NCBI RefSeq assembly: GCF_026262505.1 | Contig: NC_067208.1 | Span: 1-64,000 of the forward strand | DNA: 64,000 nt | Reading direction: 5' to 3' | From: Trichomonas vaginalis G3 | Lineage: Eukaryota; Parabasalia; Trichomonadida; Trichomonadidae | Shown: positions 42,206-56,203 of the stretch, one piece after another | Position numbering within the stretch: position 1 is the stretch's first letter | Layout of the letters: each line of letters starts with the position of its first letter | Position numbers and translations under genes: made by a program | The notes under the pieces: generated by a model | What the model was told of the DNA's origin: nothing | The model's input: only the letters and a program-made list of their open reading frames with translations | Databases searched by the model: none

Positions 42206-43891
42206 AGAAAACTGACGGTAAAAATTCGATGAAACCAGGTGCATTGTATAGTACATATATGTGGTAAATAAATGTCGATTAGCTTTGTAAAAAATATCCC
42301 ACAGTTTTTGAGATCTTGAAAACGGCCATTCAAAAAGTCGAAAATTTTCGCGAGATGTTAATGGGCAAGACAGTTTTTCGACAAATAAATCGTAAACATG
42401 GGAATTAAAATAAGGCGTTATATTACATATATGGTAAAGAATATGGATGTGAAGAGCGTTAGTAGAATGGAAAGACTTTGAAATTTTAAAAAATTTATCT
42501 GGACTAAAAAATTATTTGATTATAAAAAACATATTATATATCAATTGCTATATAGAACTATCATAACAGATTTTGGAAAAGCCGCAAATCCCCAAGTTGG
42601 AGAATTCATTAAATACTAATTATTCAGCTTTTTATCAGAAAGGAAGGTAGTGTAGTGGTTGGGAACGCTATGCTCTTTTTGAATCTAAAAGGCAACTGTT
42701 CAAATCATAACATCTTTGTTTTTTTTCTTATTCTGCCATTATTGTTTTTCCTTGTTATGATTCAAATTAAAAATATTTTAGTAAAGGTATTTTGGACATC
42801 ATTTTTTCACATTGTCTCAATGCAAATGTTTGAAAATTTTGTAGGCAATATGACAACTCTTTCAACATTTGTTCTCTTTTATTAACTCAAACAGATTTAG
42901 GATCTAATTTCATGCCTTCGAAGACATTTAAACCATCTTCAACATAATTTATTGACAAATTGATAACAATTACTCATGAATGTCGTAGATTTAATATCCT
43001 GTCACTCAGCAACAAATTCGGGTTCAATAACAAAGCTCAGTAAAAACTTTCCAGAAATTCTCCAATTTATTTTAGTGTCTTTTTGCGTCATTACGGCTGC
43101 ATTTTCTTCTGCATCTGAACGCTGTGTTTGGAAGAAGACGAAATACAGAAACTTTCAACACAAGTAATCAGATTTTCTTGTCTTTCATGTTAAAATGCTT
43201 CATCTCGCTAGGTATACGTCATTTATTGGATGGATTGTTAGCTTTGTGTCCAAATAGCAAAAAAAAGTATTAATTTAAATTTCGCATTTTGCATAAGTAT
43301 ACGCTTTAATTTATATCAAAACAGATTTAGATAGCTTAAAACATAGTTTACTCATAAATACATCTTGATAATTCACTTCTTCAATTTTCATAATCTTATA
43401 TCCTGACCTATATCCTCTTATAAACCATATTTCTACTGAGATCTTCTTAAAGCATCTTTTTATCCCTATCTACGCCTCGAAACCCTATTTTTCCGGCGGA
43501 ATATGAATCTTCGGGTCTCGCTGATTCGATTTCTGCAGTCAGATCGTAAAAATACCCACTACATAGCCTGATAATCTCAATTTAAGTTCCTTAATTTTTT
43601 TGAAAAAAAAATTAAAACTCCCTTATCAAACATCATGCTCATTTTTACGAATTTCATTTTTCCTTTAAGTTTAAAATATACGCTTTTTAGCATGTTTATA
43701 ATACATTTTCAATTTACATTTACATTTTTATTTTTGAATTGTTTATTTATATTTCCGTTTGAACAATAATATTTATTGAAAATTGTGAGAGAAACGGATA
43801 TAATAAAAAACACCATACAACAAAATTCACTTTTTTTCATACTTACGCGGATCACTCCTTTTCGGCCCAATATGCCGGAAATGATAAAACT

Positions 43892-44476
43892 CTCAGATCT
43901 AGTTGCTAAGATCCAAACTCTCGACTCTCAAATCTATTTCCTCAGATATTGTTGCTAAGATCTACTTCCTCAGATCTTGTTGCTAAGATCTACTTCCTCA
44001 GATCTTGTTGCTAAGATCTACTTCCTCAGATCTTGTTGCTAAGATCTAAACTCTCGACTCTCAAATCTACTTCCTCAGATCTTGTTGCTAAGATCTACTT
44101 CCTCAGATCTTGTTGCTAAGATCTAAACTCTCGACTCTCAAATCTACTTCCTCAGATCTTGTTTCTAAGATCCAAACTCTCGACTCTCAAATCTACTTCC
44201 TCAGATCTTGTTGCTAAGATCTACTTCCTCAGATCTTGTTGCTAAGATCTACTTCCTCAGATCTTGTTGCTAAGATCCAAACTCTCGACTCTCAAATCTA
44301 CTTCCTCAGATCTTGTTGCTAAGATCTAAACTCTCGACTCTCAAATCTACTTCCTCAGATCTTGTTGCTAAGATCTAAACTCTCGACTCTCAAATCTATT
44401 TCCTCAGATCTTGTTGCTAAGATCTAAACTCTCGACTCTCAAATCTACTTCCTCAGATCTTGTTGCTAAGATCGAT
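43892..44476 (+). repeat. two-module minisatellite, unit 5
   Basis: Module order as in unit 4, with the same marker variants. Confidence 0.95.
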
Positions 44477-45189
44477 CTATTATACTCAATTTTACTTAAG
44501 CAATATAGATCACCTTTATTATGATTCTCTTTATCTGTACTTGTTTAAAATTAAATTACATCATAAAGATCTAATTACAAATTATTTAGAATTTTGAAAT
44601 AAAACCAGTATTTTATCAAATGCTTTGAGATTAATGCATTCAAACTTAAAAAAAAAAGATATATTCAGATCAATTTCAATATTATTGATTTTTTAATGTA
44701 AAAACTATGTCTACATAGATCTCAAACAATTTTATTAGATACTCTTTTTCCCAATTTTTTTCAAAATCTCTTTTTACATATCAAAAATTGTATTTTTCAA
44801 TTTCATTTTTATTTTTTCCATATTTTTTTTGGAATTTGGATATGCGTCCAAAGTAGTTATGTCATTAGAAAAATATTAGATATCTGAAGAGAAAATGATA
44901 ACTTAGAGAGTTTTAAAGATTTTATTTTCGAATACAAATATAGACCTCAGAGGAATACATTCTAAATAAATTTGTATCTGAGGGTGAATAAATAAGAACA
45001 AAATTTAAAGGGTTAGCATAAATAATGTAGAAATTAAGATTGGAATTTAAATTTAATACAAAATTAAAGGGAATGAATTTGCGATTAGTAGGGTATGGCA
45101 AATGGATTGGGAAACATTGGTTACACATGAAAATTATCAGATGTAAGAATTTGGTGCAGATATTTTAAAAATGAGATCTGAGTGCTTAA

Positions 45190-45450
45190 ACAATATCTCA
45201 AAATTCAAATTTTCCAAATGAAAATTTGGAAAATTCCCAAAATGCAGAATCAACTGATGATTTTCAATCATTAATAACGCCAATACAAGAAGATCATTTT
45301 CCTTCTGCCAACGAACTAAAACAATGGTTTGATATTGCCCATGATGTTTTAATTAGTCCGCCACCTGAGAATCAACATCCAGAAATTGATGAAGAAGAGA
45401 CACAAAAAGCAATTTATCTATTACAAAACTTAGACTTTCCTAAGAAATAA
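45190..45450 (+). CDS. protein-like small frame of the satellite, unit 5
   Basis: Counterpart of 25412-25672, with an identical 74-codon part. Confidence 0.33.
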   Translation, partial: TISQNSNFPNENLENSQNAESTDDFQSLITPIQEDHFPSANELKQWFDIAHDVLISPPPENQHPEIDEEETQKAIYLLQNLDFPKK

Positions 45451-47090
45451 AATTATTTAATTTATTCTTGTTTGTTTTTTAATTAAACATGTATATTTAT
45501 TAACATTTCCTTTTTTAATACCTTTCCAACTTCTATTAGTAACAAATACATAACTAATTTGAAGATTTAGCGTTATGAAGAAGTATCCAAGTAATAACGT
45601 CAATAATGCATTTGCGATAGGATATAATTGCACCAAAGGTTAAAACTTGTATAAAGAATGAAAAATGAAATTTAATACAATTTTTTTTCGAAAAAAATCC
45701 ATGCTTGGCTAGATTTTCATAGTTATTGAATATGCATTACTGACATCTTGTAAAAGATGCCGATCAAGGCTTTCAAGATTGCTAAATTTCTCGATTAAAA
45801 TTTACATTTTTTTTTTATTTGTGTTTAATTACATTTTACAGTTTGCAGACTTACATAAAATCCGCAACATAGTGGTTATTTAATATTTGCCCCACAGTAT
45901 TGTAGTTTGAAATTTACGATAAGATTATAATTGATAAAGTAAGGTTTTGTCATTAATGCATCTTATAAACTTTCATTGATAAATATGGATAGATAAGTTC
46001 TGTGTTCAAAAGTAAGCATTTTTTAAAACGCGCAATTATATCAAGAACGACTATCATAAATTCATGAGTATCGATGATTTTCGTTTAGGATGGAACTTAA
46101 TCGGCTTGATTGATATACATATTTTAAAATGGCATAGCTTTGTGCATGTTATGTCAAGCATTGTGCCAAACCAATTTAAAATGAAACAAATTATTTTAAA
46201 GAAACTATATATGAACTATTCGAACACTTTATATTAATGTAGGGAGCTATAAATTTAAATATTCTAAAAATTTATTTATTTGTTAAGAGTTCGGAACAAA
46301 TTTATTATTGAATATATAGGAAATCAAATAATTATGCATAATCGCATAAAAAAATGCTGAAACAATGAAAAGAAAAAAATAGTTGCCCAATAGAAAAAGT
46401 CGAACCCATACCCCTACCCATTGAGTTATCCTCACTTTCAAGTTTCGATCGAAAAAAAGGTATTTAACCGCGTAACTCGCACCTTTTAGTCGTATTTCGA
46501 AGTTCTATATAGTATTAAAGATTAAGTTACATTATGTACAAAATAACTTTTTATTGTTATTTGATTTTGATAGCATTATTAGCTGAATATGCAAAATCTC
46601 GTAGAAATAATCATTTCATTCAGACATAAGTATTGGATTGTTTCCCAACAAGCATAATAACACACGTTTCATATTATAATTTATTTCATTTCTGTACAAA
46701 ATTTAGATAACGATATCAAATAAAAAAAACTGTGGCATTTTTTTACTTCAAACTATCATGAAGTGTAACCAAATTGGGTGAGTATTCTTGCTATCAGTAT
46801 GACATGAAAAAGTGAACGACAAAAATTGAAGATATTGTAGTTAACTCGGATTTTTTTAATTGCAAACACATCTATAATTTGTTTAAATATCATTTATTAT
46901 ATCAAAATCGAAAAATTCGTTTTTGGAAATCTTTGAATTTATGAGAAGTTCTACAAAGACACTTACAAATATAGCGTTTGCAATAAAAAGGCTCTTTAAT
47001 CTTCTTCATCCTTGCTCAGAAACTTCTACTGGTTACCTTACGGGTAACCTGCAAAGCTGCTTCCAAGGCATCGGGAAAATAACGTATTTT

Positions 47091-47101
47091 CGTGAGACTA
47101 C

Positions 47102-47148
<47 letters not shown>

Positions 47149-47158
47149 TAGTCTCACG
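47091..47158. repeat. poly(A) hairpin, unit 5
   Basis: 41 A (47106-47146) between the same arms. Confidence 0.95.
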
Positions 47159-48848
47159 AGAAAACTGACGGTAAAAATTCGATGAAACCAGGTGCATTGT
47201 ATAGTACATATATGTGGTAAATAAATGTCGATTAGCTTTGTAAAAAATATCCCACAGTTTTTGAGATCTTGAAAACGGCCATTCAAAAAGTCGAAAATTT
47301 TCGCGAGATGTTAATGGGCAAGACAGTTTTTCGACAAATAAATCGTAAACATGGGAATTAAAATAAGGCGTTATATTACATATATGGTAAAGAATATGGA
47401 TGTGAAGAGCGTTAGTAGAATGGAAAGACTTTGAAATTTTAAAAAATTTATCTGGACTAAAAAATTATTTGATTATAAAAAACATATTATATATCAATTG
47501 CTATATAGAACTATCATAACAGATTTTGGAAAAGCCGCAAATCCCCAAGTTGGAGAATTCATTAAATACTAATTATTCAGCTTTTTATCAGAAAGGAAGG
47601 TAGTGTAGTGGTTGGGAACGCTATGCTCTTTTTGAATCTAAAAGGCAACTGTTCAAATCATAACATCTTTGTTTTTTTTCTTATTCTGCCATTATTGTTT
47701 TTCCTTGTTATGATTCAAATTAAAAATATTTTAGTAAAGGTATTTTGGACATCATTTTTTCACATTGTCTCAATGCAAATGTTTGAAAATTTTGTAGGCA
47801 ATATGACAACTCTTTCAACATTTGTTCTCTTTTATTAACTCAAACAGATTTAGGATCTAATTTCATGCCTTCGAAGACATTTAAACCATCTTCAACATAA
47901 TTTATTGACAAATTGATAACAATTACTCATGAATGTCGTAGATTTAATATCCTGTCACTCAGCAACAAATTCGGGTTCAATAACAAAGCTCAGTAAAAAC
48001 TTTCCAGAAATTCTCCAATTTATTTTAGTGTCTTTTTGCGTCATTACGGCTGCATTTTCTTCTGCATCTGAACGCTGTGTTTGGAAGAAGACGAAATACA
48101 GAAACTTTCAACACAAGTAATCAGATTTTCTTGTCTTTCATGTTAAAATGCTTCATCTCGCTAGGTATACGTCATTTATTGGATGGATTGTTAGCTTTGT
48201 GTCCAAATAGCAAAAAAAAGTATTAATTTAAATTTCGCATTTTGCATAAGTATACGCTTTAATTTATATCAAAACAGATTTAGATAGCTTAAAACAATAT
48301 AGTTTACTCATAAATACATCTTGATAATTCACTTCTTCAATTTTCATAATCTTATATCCTGACCTATATCCTCTTATAAACCATATTTCTACTGAGATCT
48401 TCTTAAAGCATCTTTTTATCCCTATCTACGCCTCGAAACCCTATTTTTTCCGGCGGAATATGAATCTTCGGGTCTCGCTGATTCGATTTCTGCAGTCAGA
48501 TCGTAAAAATACCCACTACATAGCCTGATAATCTCAATTTAAGTTCCTTAATTTTTTTGAAAAAAAAATTAAAACTCCCTTATCAAACATCATGCTCATT
48601 TTTACGAATTTCATTTTTCCTTTAAGTTTAAAATATACGCTTTTTAGCATGTTTATAATACATTTTCAATTTACATTTACATTTTTATTTTTGAATTGTT
48701 TATTTATATTTCCGTTTGAACAATAATATTTATTGAAAATTGTGAGAGAAACGGATATAATAAAAAACACCATACAACAAAATTCACTTTTTTTCATACT
48801 TACGCGGATCACTCCTTTTCGGCCCAATATGCCGGAAATGATAAAACT

Positions 48849-49434
48849 CTCAGATCTAGTTGCTAAGATCCAAACTCTCGACTCTCAAATCTATTTCCTC
48901 AGATATTGTTGCTAAGATCTACTTCCTCAGATCTTGTTGCTAAGATCTACTTCCTCAGATCTTGTTGCTAAGATCTACTTCCTCAGATCTTGTTGCTAAG
49001 ATCTAAACTCTCGACTCTCAAATCTACTTCCTCAGATCTTGTTGCTAAGATCTACTTCCTCAGATCTTGTTGCTAAGATCTAAACTCTCGACTCTCAAAT
49101 CTACTTCCTCAGATCTTGTTTCTAAGATCCAAACTCTCGACTCTCAAATCTACTTCCTCAGATCTTGTTGCTAAGATCTACTTCCTCAGATCTTGTTGCT
49201 AAGATCTACTTCCTCAGATCTTGTTGCTAAGATCCAAACTCTCGACTCTCAAATCTACTTCCTCAGATCTTGTTGCTAAGATCTAAACTCTCGACTCTCA
49301 AATCTACTTCCTCAGATCTTGTTGCTAAGATCTAAACTCTCGACTCTCAAATCTATTTCCTCAGATCTTGTTGCTAAGATCTAAACTCTCGACTCTCAAA
49401 TCTACTTCCTCAGATCTTGTTGCTAAGATCGATC
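48849..49434 (+). repeat. two-module minisatellite, unit 6
   Basis: Module order as in unit 4. Confidence 0.95.
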
Positions 49435-50147
49435 TATTATACTCAATTTTACTTAAGCAATATAGATCACCTTTATTATGATTCTCTTTATCTGTACTTG
49501 TTTATTAAATTAATTACATCATAAAGATCTAATTACAAATTATTTAGAATTTTGAAATAAAACCAGTATTTTATCAAATGCTTTGAGATTAATGCATTCA
49601 AACTTAAAAAAAAAAGATATATTCAGATCAATTTCAATATTATTGATTTTTTAATGTAAAAACTATGTCTACATAGATCTCAAACAATTTTATTAGATAC
49701 TCTTTTTCCCAATTTTTTTCAAAATCTCTTTTTACATATCAAAAATTGTATTTTTCAATTTCATTTTTATTTTTTCCATATTTTTTTTGGAATTTGGATA
49801 TGCGTCCAAAGTAGTTATGTCATTAGAAAAATATTAGATATCTGAAGAGAAAATGATAACTTAGAGAGTTTTAAAGATTTTATTTTCGAATACAAATATA
49901 GACCTCAGAGGAATACATTCTAAATAAATTTGTATCTGAGGGTGAATAAATAAGAACAAAATTTAAAGGGTTAGCATAAATAATGTAGAAATTAAGATTG
50001 GAATTTAAATTTAATACAAAATTAAAGGGAATGAATTTGCGATTAGTAGGGTATGGCAAATGGATTGGGAAACATTGGTTACACATGAAAATTATCAGAT
50101 GTAAGAATTTGGTGCAGATATTTTAAAAATGAGATCTGAGTGCTTAA

Positions 50148-50408
50148 ACAATATCTCAAAATTCAAATTTTCCAAATGAAAATTTGGAAAATTCCCAAAA
50201 TGCAGAATCAACTGATGATTTTCAATCATTAATAACGCCAATACAAGAAGATCATTTTCCTTCTGCCAACGAACTAAAACAATGGTTTGATATTGCCCAT
50301 GATGTTTTAATTAGTCCGCCACCTGAGAATCAACATCCAGAAATTGATGAAGAAGAGACACAAAAAGCAATTTATCTATTACAAAACTTAGACTTTCCTA
50401 AGAAATAA
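50148..50408 (+). CDS. protein-like small frame of the satellite, unit 6
   Basis: Counterpart of 25412-25672, with an identical 74-codon part. Confidence 0.33.
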   Translation, partial: TISQNSNFPNENLENSQNAESTDDFQSLITPIQEDHFPSANELKQWFDIAHDVLISPPPENQHPEIDEEETQKAIYLLQNLDFPKK

Positions 50409-52046
50409 AATTATTTAATTTATTCTTGTTTGTTTTTTAATTAAACATGTATATTTATTAACATTTCCTTTTTTAATACCTTTCCAACTTCTATTAGTAA
50501 CAAATACATAACTAATTTGAAGATTTAGCGTTATGAAGAAGTATCCAAGTAATAACGTCAATAATGCATTTGCGATAGGATATAATTGCACCAAAGGTTA
50601 AAACTTGTATAAAGAATGAAAAATGAAATTTAATACAATTTTTTTTCGAAAAAAATCCATGCTTGGCTAGATTTTCATAGTTATTGAATATGCATTACTG
50701 ACATCTTGTAAAAGATGCCGATCAAGGCTTTCAAGATTGCTAAATTTCTCGATTAAAATTTACATTTTTTTTTTATTTGTGTTTAATTACATTTTACAGT
50801 TTGCAGACTTACATAAAATCCGCAACATAGTGGTTATTTAATATTTGCCCCACAGTATTGTAGTTTGAAATTTACGATAAGATTATAATTGATAAAGTAA
50901 GGTTTTGTCATTAATGCATCTTATAAACTTTCATTGATAAATATGGATAGATAAGTTCTGTGTTCAAAAGTAAGCATTTTTTAAAACGCGCAATTATATC
51001 AAGAACGACTATCATAAATTCATGAGTATCGATGATTTTCGTTTAGGATGGACTTAATCGGCTTGATTGATATACATATTTTAAAATGGCATAGCTTTGT
51101 GCATGTTATGTCAAGCATTGTGCCAAACCAATTTAAAATGAAACAAATTATTTTAAAGAAACTATATATGAACTATTCGAACACTTTATATTAATGTAGG
51201 GAGCTATAAATTTAAATATTCTAAAAATTTATTTATTTGTTAAGAGTTCGGAACAAATTTATTATTGAATATATAGGAAATCAAATAATTATGCATAATC
51301 GCATAAAAAAATGCTGAAACAATGAAAAAAAAAAATAGTTGCCCAATAGAAAAAGTCGAACCCATACCCCTACCCATTGAGTTATCCTCACTTTCAAGTT
51401 TCGATCGAAAAAAAGGTATTTAACCGCGTAACTCGCACCTTTTAGTCGTATTTCGAAGTTCTATATAGTATTAAAGATTAAGTTACATTATGTACAAAAT
51501 AACTTTTTATTGTTATTTGATTTTGATAGCATTATTAGCTGAATATGCAAAATCTCGTAGAAATAATCATTTCATTCAGACATAAGTATTGGATTGTTTC
51601 CCAACAAGCATAATAACACACGTTTCATATTATAATTTATTTCATTTCTGTACAAAATTTAGATAACGATATCAAATAAAAAAAACTGTGGCATTTTTTT
51701 ACTTCAAACTATCATGAAGTGTAACCAAATTGGGTGAGTATTCTTGCTATCAGTATGACATGAAAAAGTGAACGACAAAAATTGAAGATATTGTAGTTAA
51801 CTCGGATTTTTTTAATTGCAAACACATCTATAATTTGTTTAAATATCATTTATTATATCAAAATCGAAAAATTCGTTTTTGGAAATCTTTGAATTTATGA
51901 GAAGTTCTACAAAGACACTTACAAATATAGCGTTTGCAATAAAAAGGCTCTTTAATCTTCTTCATCCTTGCTCAGAAACTTCTACTGGTTACCTTACGGG
52001 TAACCTGCAAAGCTGCTTCCAAGGCATCGGGAAAATAACGTATTTT

Positions 52047-52057
52047 CGTGAGACTAC

Positions 52058-52106
<49 letters not shown>

Positions 52107-52116
52107 TAGTCTCACG
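52047..52116. repeat. poly(A) hairpin, unit 6
   Basis: 43 A (52062-52104) between the same arms. Confidence 0.95.
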
Positions 52117-53254
52117 AGAAAACTGACGGTAAAAATTCGATGAAACCAGGTGCATTGTATAGTACATATATGTGGTAAATAAATGTCGATTAGCTTTGTA
52201 AAAAATATCCCACAGTTTTTGAGATCTTGAAAACGGCCATTCAAAAAGTCGAAAATTTTCGCGAGATGTTAATGGGCAAGACAGTTTTTCGACAAATAAA
52301 TCGTAAACATGGGAATTAAAATAAGGCGTTATATTACATATATGGTAAAGAATATGGATGTGAAGAGCGTTAGTAGAATGGAAAGACTTTGAAATTTTAA
52401 AAAATTTATCTGGACTAAAAAATTATTTGATTATAAAAAACATATTATATATCAATTGCTATATAGAACTATCATAACAGATTTTGGAAAAGCCGCAAAT
52501 CCCCAAGTTGGAGAATTCATTAAATACTAATTATTCAGCTTTTTATCAGAAAGGAAGGTAGTGTAGTGGTTGGGAACGCTATGCTCTTTTTGAATCTAAA
52601 AGGCAACTGTTCAAATCATAACATCTTTGTTTTTTTTCTTATTCTGCCATTATTGTTTTTCCTTGTTATGATTCAAATTAAAAATATTTTAGTAAAGGTA
52701 TTTTGGACATCATTTTTTCACATTGTCTCAATGCAAATGTTTGAAAATTTTGTAGGCAATATGACAACTCTTTCAACATTTGTTCTCTTTTATTAACTCA
52801 AACAGATTTAGGATCTAATTTCATGCCTTCGAAGACATTTAAACCATCTTCAACATAATTTATTGACAAATTGATAACAATTACTCATGAATGTCGTAGA
52901 TTTAATATCCTGTCACTCAGCAACAAATTCGGGTTCAATAACAAAGCTCAGTAAAAACTTTCCAGAAATTCTCCAATTTATTTTAGTGTCTTTTTGCGTC
53001 ATTACGGCTGCATTTTCTTCTGCATCTGAACGCTGTGTTTGGAAGAAGACGAAATACAGAAACTTTCAACACAAGTAATCAGATTTTCTTGTCTTTCATG
53101 TTAAAATGCTTCATCTCGCTAGGTATACGTCATTTATTGGATGGATTGTTAGCTTTGTGTCCAAATAGCAAAAAAAAGTATTAATTTAAATTTCGCATTT
53201 TGCATAAGTATACGCTTTAATTTATATCAAAACAGATTTAGATAGCTTAAAACA

Positions 53255-53917
53255 ATATAGTTTACTCATAAATACATCTTGATAATTCACTTCTTCAATT
53301 TTCATAATCTTATATCCTGACCTATATCCTCTTATAAACCATATTTCTACTGAGATCTTCTTAAAGCATCTTTTTATCCCTATCTACGCCTCGAAACCCT
53401 ATTTTTCCGGCGGAATATGAATCTTCGGGTCTCGCTGATTCGATTTCTGCAGTCAGATCGTAAAAATACCCACTACATAGCCTGATAATCTCAATTTAAG
53501 TTCCTTAATTTTTTTGAAAAAAAAATTAAAACTCCCTTATCAAACATCATGCTCATTTTTACGAATTTCATTTTTCCTTTAAGTTTAAAATATACGCTTT
53601 TTAGCATGTTTATAATACATTTTCAATTTACATTTACATTTTTATTTTTGAATTGTTTATTTATATTTCCGTTTGAACAATAATATTTATTGAAAATTGT
53701 GAGAGAAACGGATATAATAAAAAACACCATACAACAAAATTCACTTTTTTTCATACTTACGCGGATCACTCCTTTTCGGCCCAATATGCCGGAAATGATA
53801 AAACTCTCAGATCTAGTTGCTAAGATCCAAACTCTCGACTCTCAAATCTATTTCCTCAGATATTGTTGCTAAGATCTACTTCCTCAGATCTTGTTGCTAA
53901 GATCTACTTCCTCAGAT
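53255..53917 (+). repeat. satellite unit 7, truncated at the fold-back
   Basis: Only the leader and the first three minisatellite modules plus seven bases of a fourth (53806-53917) are present before the orientation changes. Confidence 0.92.
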
Positions 53918-53930
53918 AGTCTTTAGCCAA
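53918..53930. other. fold-back junction of the array
   Basis: CTCAGAT of the forward array is followed by AGTCTTTAGCCAAC and then the complementary strand's CAAGATCTGAGG. The few irregular bases (extra T and C compared with GATCTTAGCAAC) mark the join. The forward side stops in module 4, while the inverted side starts in the last L module, so the two sides are not mirror images around the join. Confidence 0.85.
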
Positions 53931-54450
53931 CAAGATCTGAGGAAATAGATTTGAGAGTCGAGAGTTTAGATCTTAGCAACAAGATCTGAGGAAGTAGATT
54001 TGAGAGTCGAGAGTTTAGATCTTAGCAACAAGATCTGAGGAAGTAGATTTGAGAGTCGAGAGTTTGGATCTTAGCAACAAGATCTGAGGAAGTAGATCTT
54101 AGCAACAAGATCTGAGGAAGTAGATCTTAGCAACAAGATCTGAGGAAGTAGATTTGAGAGTCGAGAGTTTGATCTTAGAAACAAGATCTGAGGAAGTAGA
54201 TTTGAGAGTCGAGAGTTTAGATCTTAGCAACAAGATCTGAGGAAGTAGATCTTAGCAACAAGATCTGAGGAAGTAGATTTGAGAGTCGAGAGTTTAGATC
54301 TTAGCAACAAGATCTGAGGAATAGATCTTAGCAACAAGATCTGAGGAAGTAGATCTTAGCACAAAGATCTGAGGAAGTAGATCTTAGCAACAATATCTGA
54401 GGAAATAGATTTGAGAGTCGAGAGTTTGGATCTTAGCAACTAGATCTGAG
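53918..54450 (-). repeat. two-module minisatellite, inverted copy A
   Basis: Read on the minus strand the order is L-S-S-S-L-S-L-L-S-S-L-L-L and part of the last L, the same as in unit 4 until the fold-back cuts it. Confidence 0.9.
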
Positions 54451-56131
54451 AGTTTTATCATTTCCGGCATATTGGGCCGAAAAGGAGTGATCCGCGTAAG
54501 TATGAAAAAAAGTGAATTTTGTTGTATGGTGTTTTTTATTATATCCGTTTCTCTCACAATTTCAATAAATATTATTGTTCAAACGGAAATATAAATAAAC
54601 AATTCAAAATAAAAATGTAAATGTAAATTGAAAATGTATTATAAACATGCTAAAAAGCGTATATTTTAAACTTAAAGGAAAAATGAAATTCGTAAAAATG
54701 AGCATGATGTTTGATAAGGGAGTTTTAATTTTTTTTTCAAAAAAATTAAGGAACTTAAATTGAGATTATCAGGCTATGTAGTGGGTATTTTTACGATCTG
54801 ACTGCAGAAATCGAATCAGCGAGACCCGAAGATTCATATTCCGCCGGAAAAATAGGGTTTCGAGGCGTAGATAGGGATAAAAAGATGCTTTAAGAAGATC
54901 TCAGTAGAAATATGGTTTATAAGAGGATATAGGTCAGGATATAAGATTATGAAAATTGAAGAAGTGAATTATCAAGATGTATTTATGAGTAACTATATTG
55001 TTTTAAGCTATCTAAATCTGTTTTGATATAAATTAAAGCGTATACTTATGCAAAATGCGAAATTTAAATTAATACTTTTTTTTGCTATTTGGACACAAAG
55101 CTAACAATCCATCCAATAAATGACGTATACCTAGCGAGATGAAGCATTTTAACATGAAAGACAAGAAAATCTGATTACTTGTGTTGAAAGTTTCGTATTT
55201 CGTCTTCTTCCAAACACAGCGTTCAGATGCAGAAGAAAATGCAGCCGTAATGACGCAAAAAGACACTAAAATAAATTGGAGAATTTCTGGAAAGTTTTTA
55301 CTGAGCTTTGTTATTGAACCCGAATTTGTTGCTGAGTGACAGGATATTAAATCTACGACATTCATGAGTAATTGTTATCAATTTGTCAATAAATTATGTT
55401 GAAGATGGTTTAAATGTCTTCGAAGGCATGAAATTAGATCCTAAATCTGTTTGAGTTAATAAAAGAGAACAAATGTTGAAAGAGTTGTCATATTGCCTAC
55501 AAAATTTTCAAACATTTGCATTGAGACAATGTGAAAAAATGATGTCCAAAATACCTTTACTAAAATATTTTTAATTTGAATCATAACAAGGAAAAACAAT
55601 AATGGCAGAATAAAAAAAAAACAAAGATGTTATGATTTGAACAGTTGCCTTTTAGATTCAAAAAGAGCATAGCGTTCCCAACCACTACACTACCTTCCTT
55701 TCTGATAAAAAGCTGAATAATTAGTATTTAATGAATTCTCCAACTTGGGGATTTGCGGCTTTTCCAAAATCTGTTATGATAGTTCTATATAGCAATTGAT
55801 ATATAATATGTTTTTTATAATCAAATAATTTTTTAGTCCAGATAAATTTTTTAAAATTTCAAAGTCTTTCCATTCTACTAACGCTCTTCACATCCATATT
55901 CTTTACCATATATGTAATATAACGCCTTATTTTAATTCCCATGTTTACGATTTATTTGTCGAAAAACTGTCTTGCCCATTAACATCTCGCGAAAATTTTC
56001 GACTTTTTGAATGGCCGTTTTCAAGATCTCAAAAACTGTGGGATATTTTTTACAAAGCTAATCGACATTTATTTACCACATATATGTACTATACAATGCA
56101 CCTGGTTTCATCGAATTTTTACCGTCAGTTT

Positions 56132-56143
56132 TCTCGTAGGACT

Positions 56144-56192
<49 letters not shown>

Positions 56193-56203
56193 GTAGTCTC
56201 ACG
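56132..56203. repeat. poly(T) hairpin, inverted unit B
   Basis: 42 T (56147-56188). The left arm reads CGTAGGACTCCC and no longer pairs perfectly with GGTAGTCTCACG on the right. Confidence 0.9.

Larger units (their letters stand above)
38389..43342 (+). repeat. satellite unit 4
   Basis: A full 4,954-bp unit, nearly identical to units 5 and 6. Confidence 0.93.
43343..48296 (+). repeat. satellite unit 5
   Basis: 4,954 bp. The unit border lacks two bases (ACATAGTTT instead of ACAATATAGTTT). Confidence 0.93.
48297..53254 (+). repeat. satellite unit 6
   Basis: 4,958 bp, the last complete forward unit. Confidence 0.93.
53918..54998 (-). repeat. inverted satellite unit A, partial
   Basis: Reverse-strand copy holding nearly the whole minisatellite (53918-54450) and the leader up to the unit border at about 54998. 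Confidence 0.9.

Noticed and set aside
53806-54450. Telomere or chromosome end at the fold-back
   Set aside because: No short telomeric repeat tract is present; the join is within the minisatellite and the same satellite continues on both sides.
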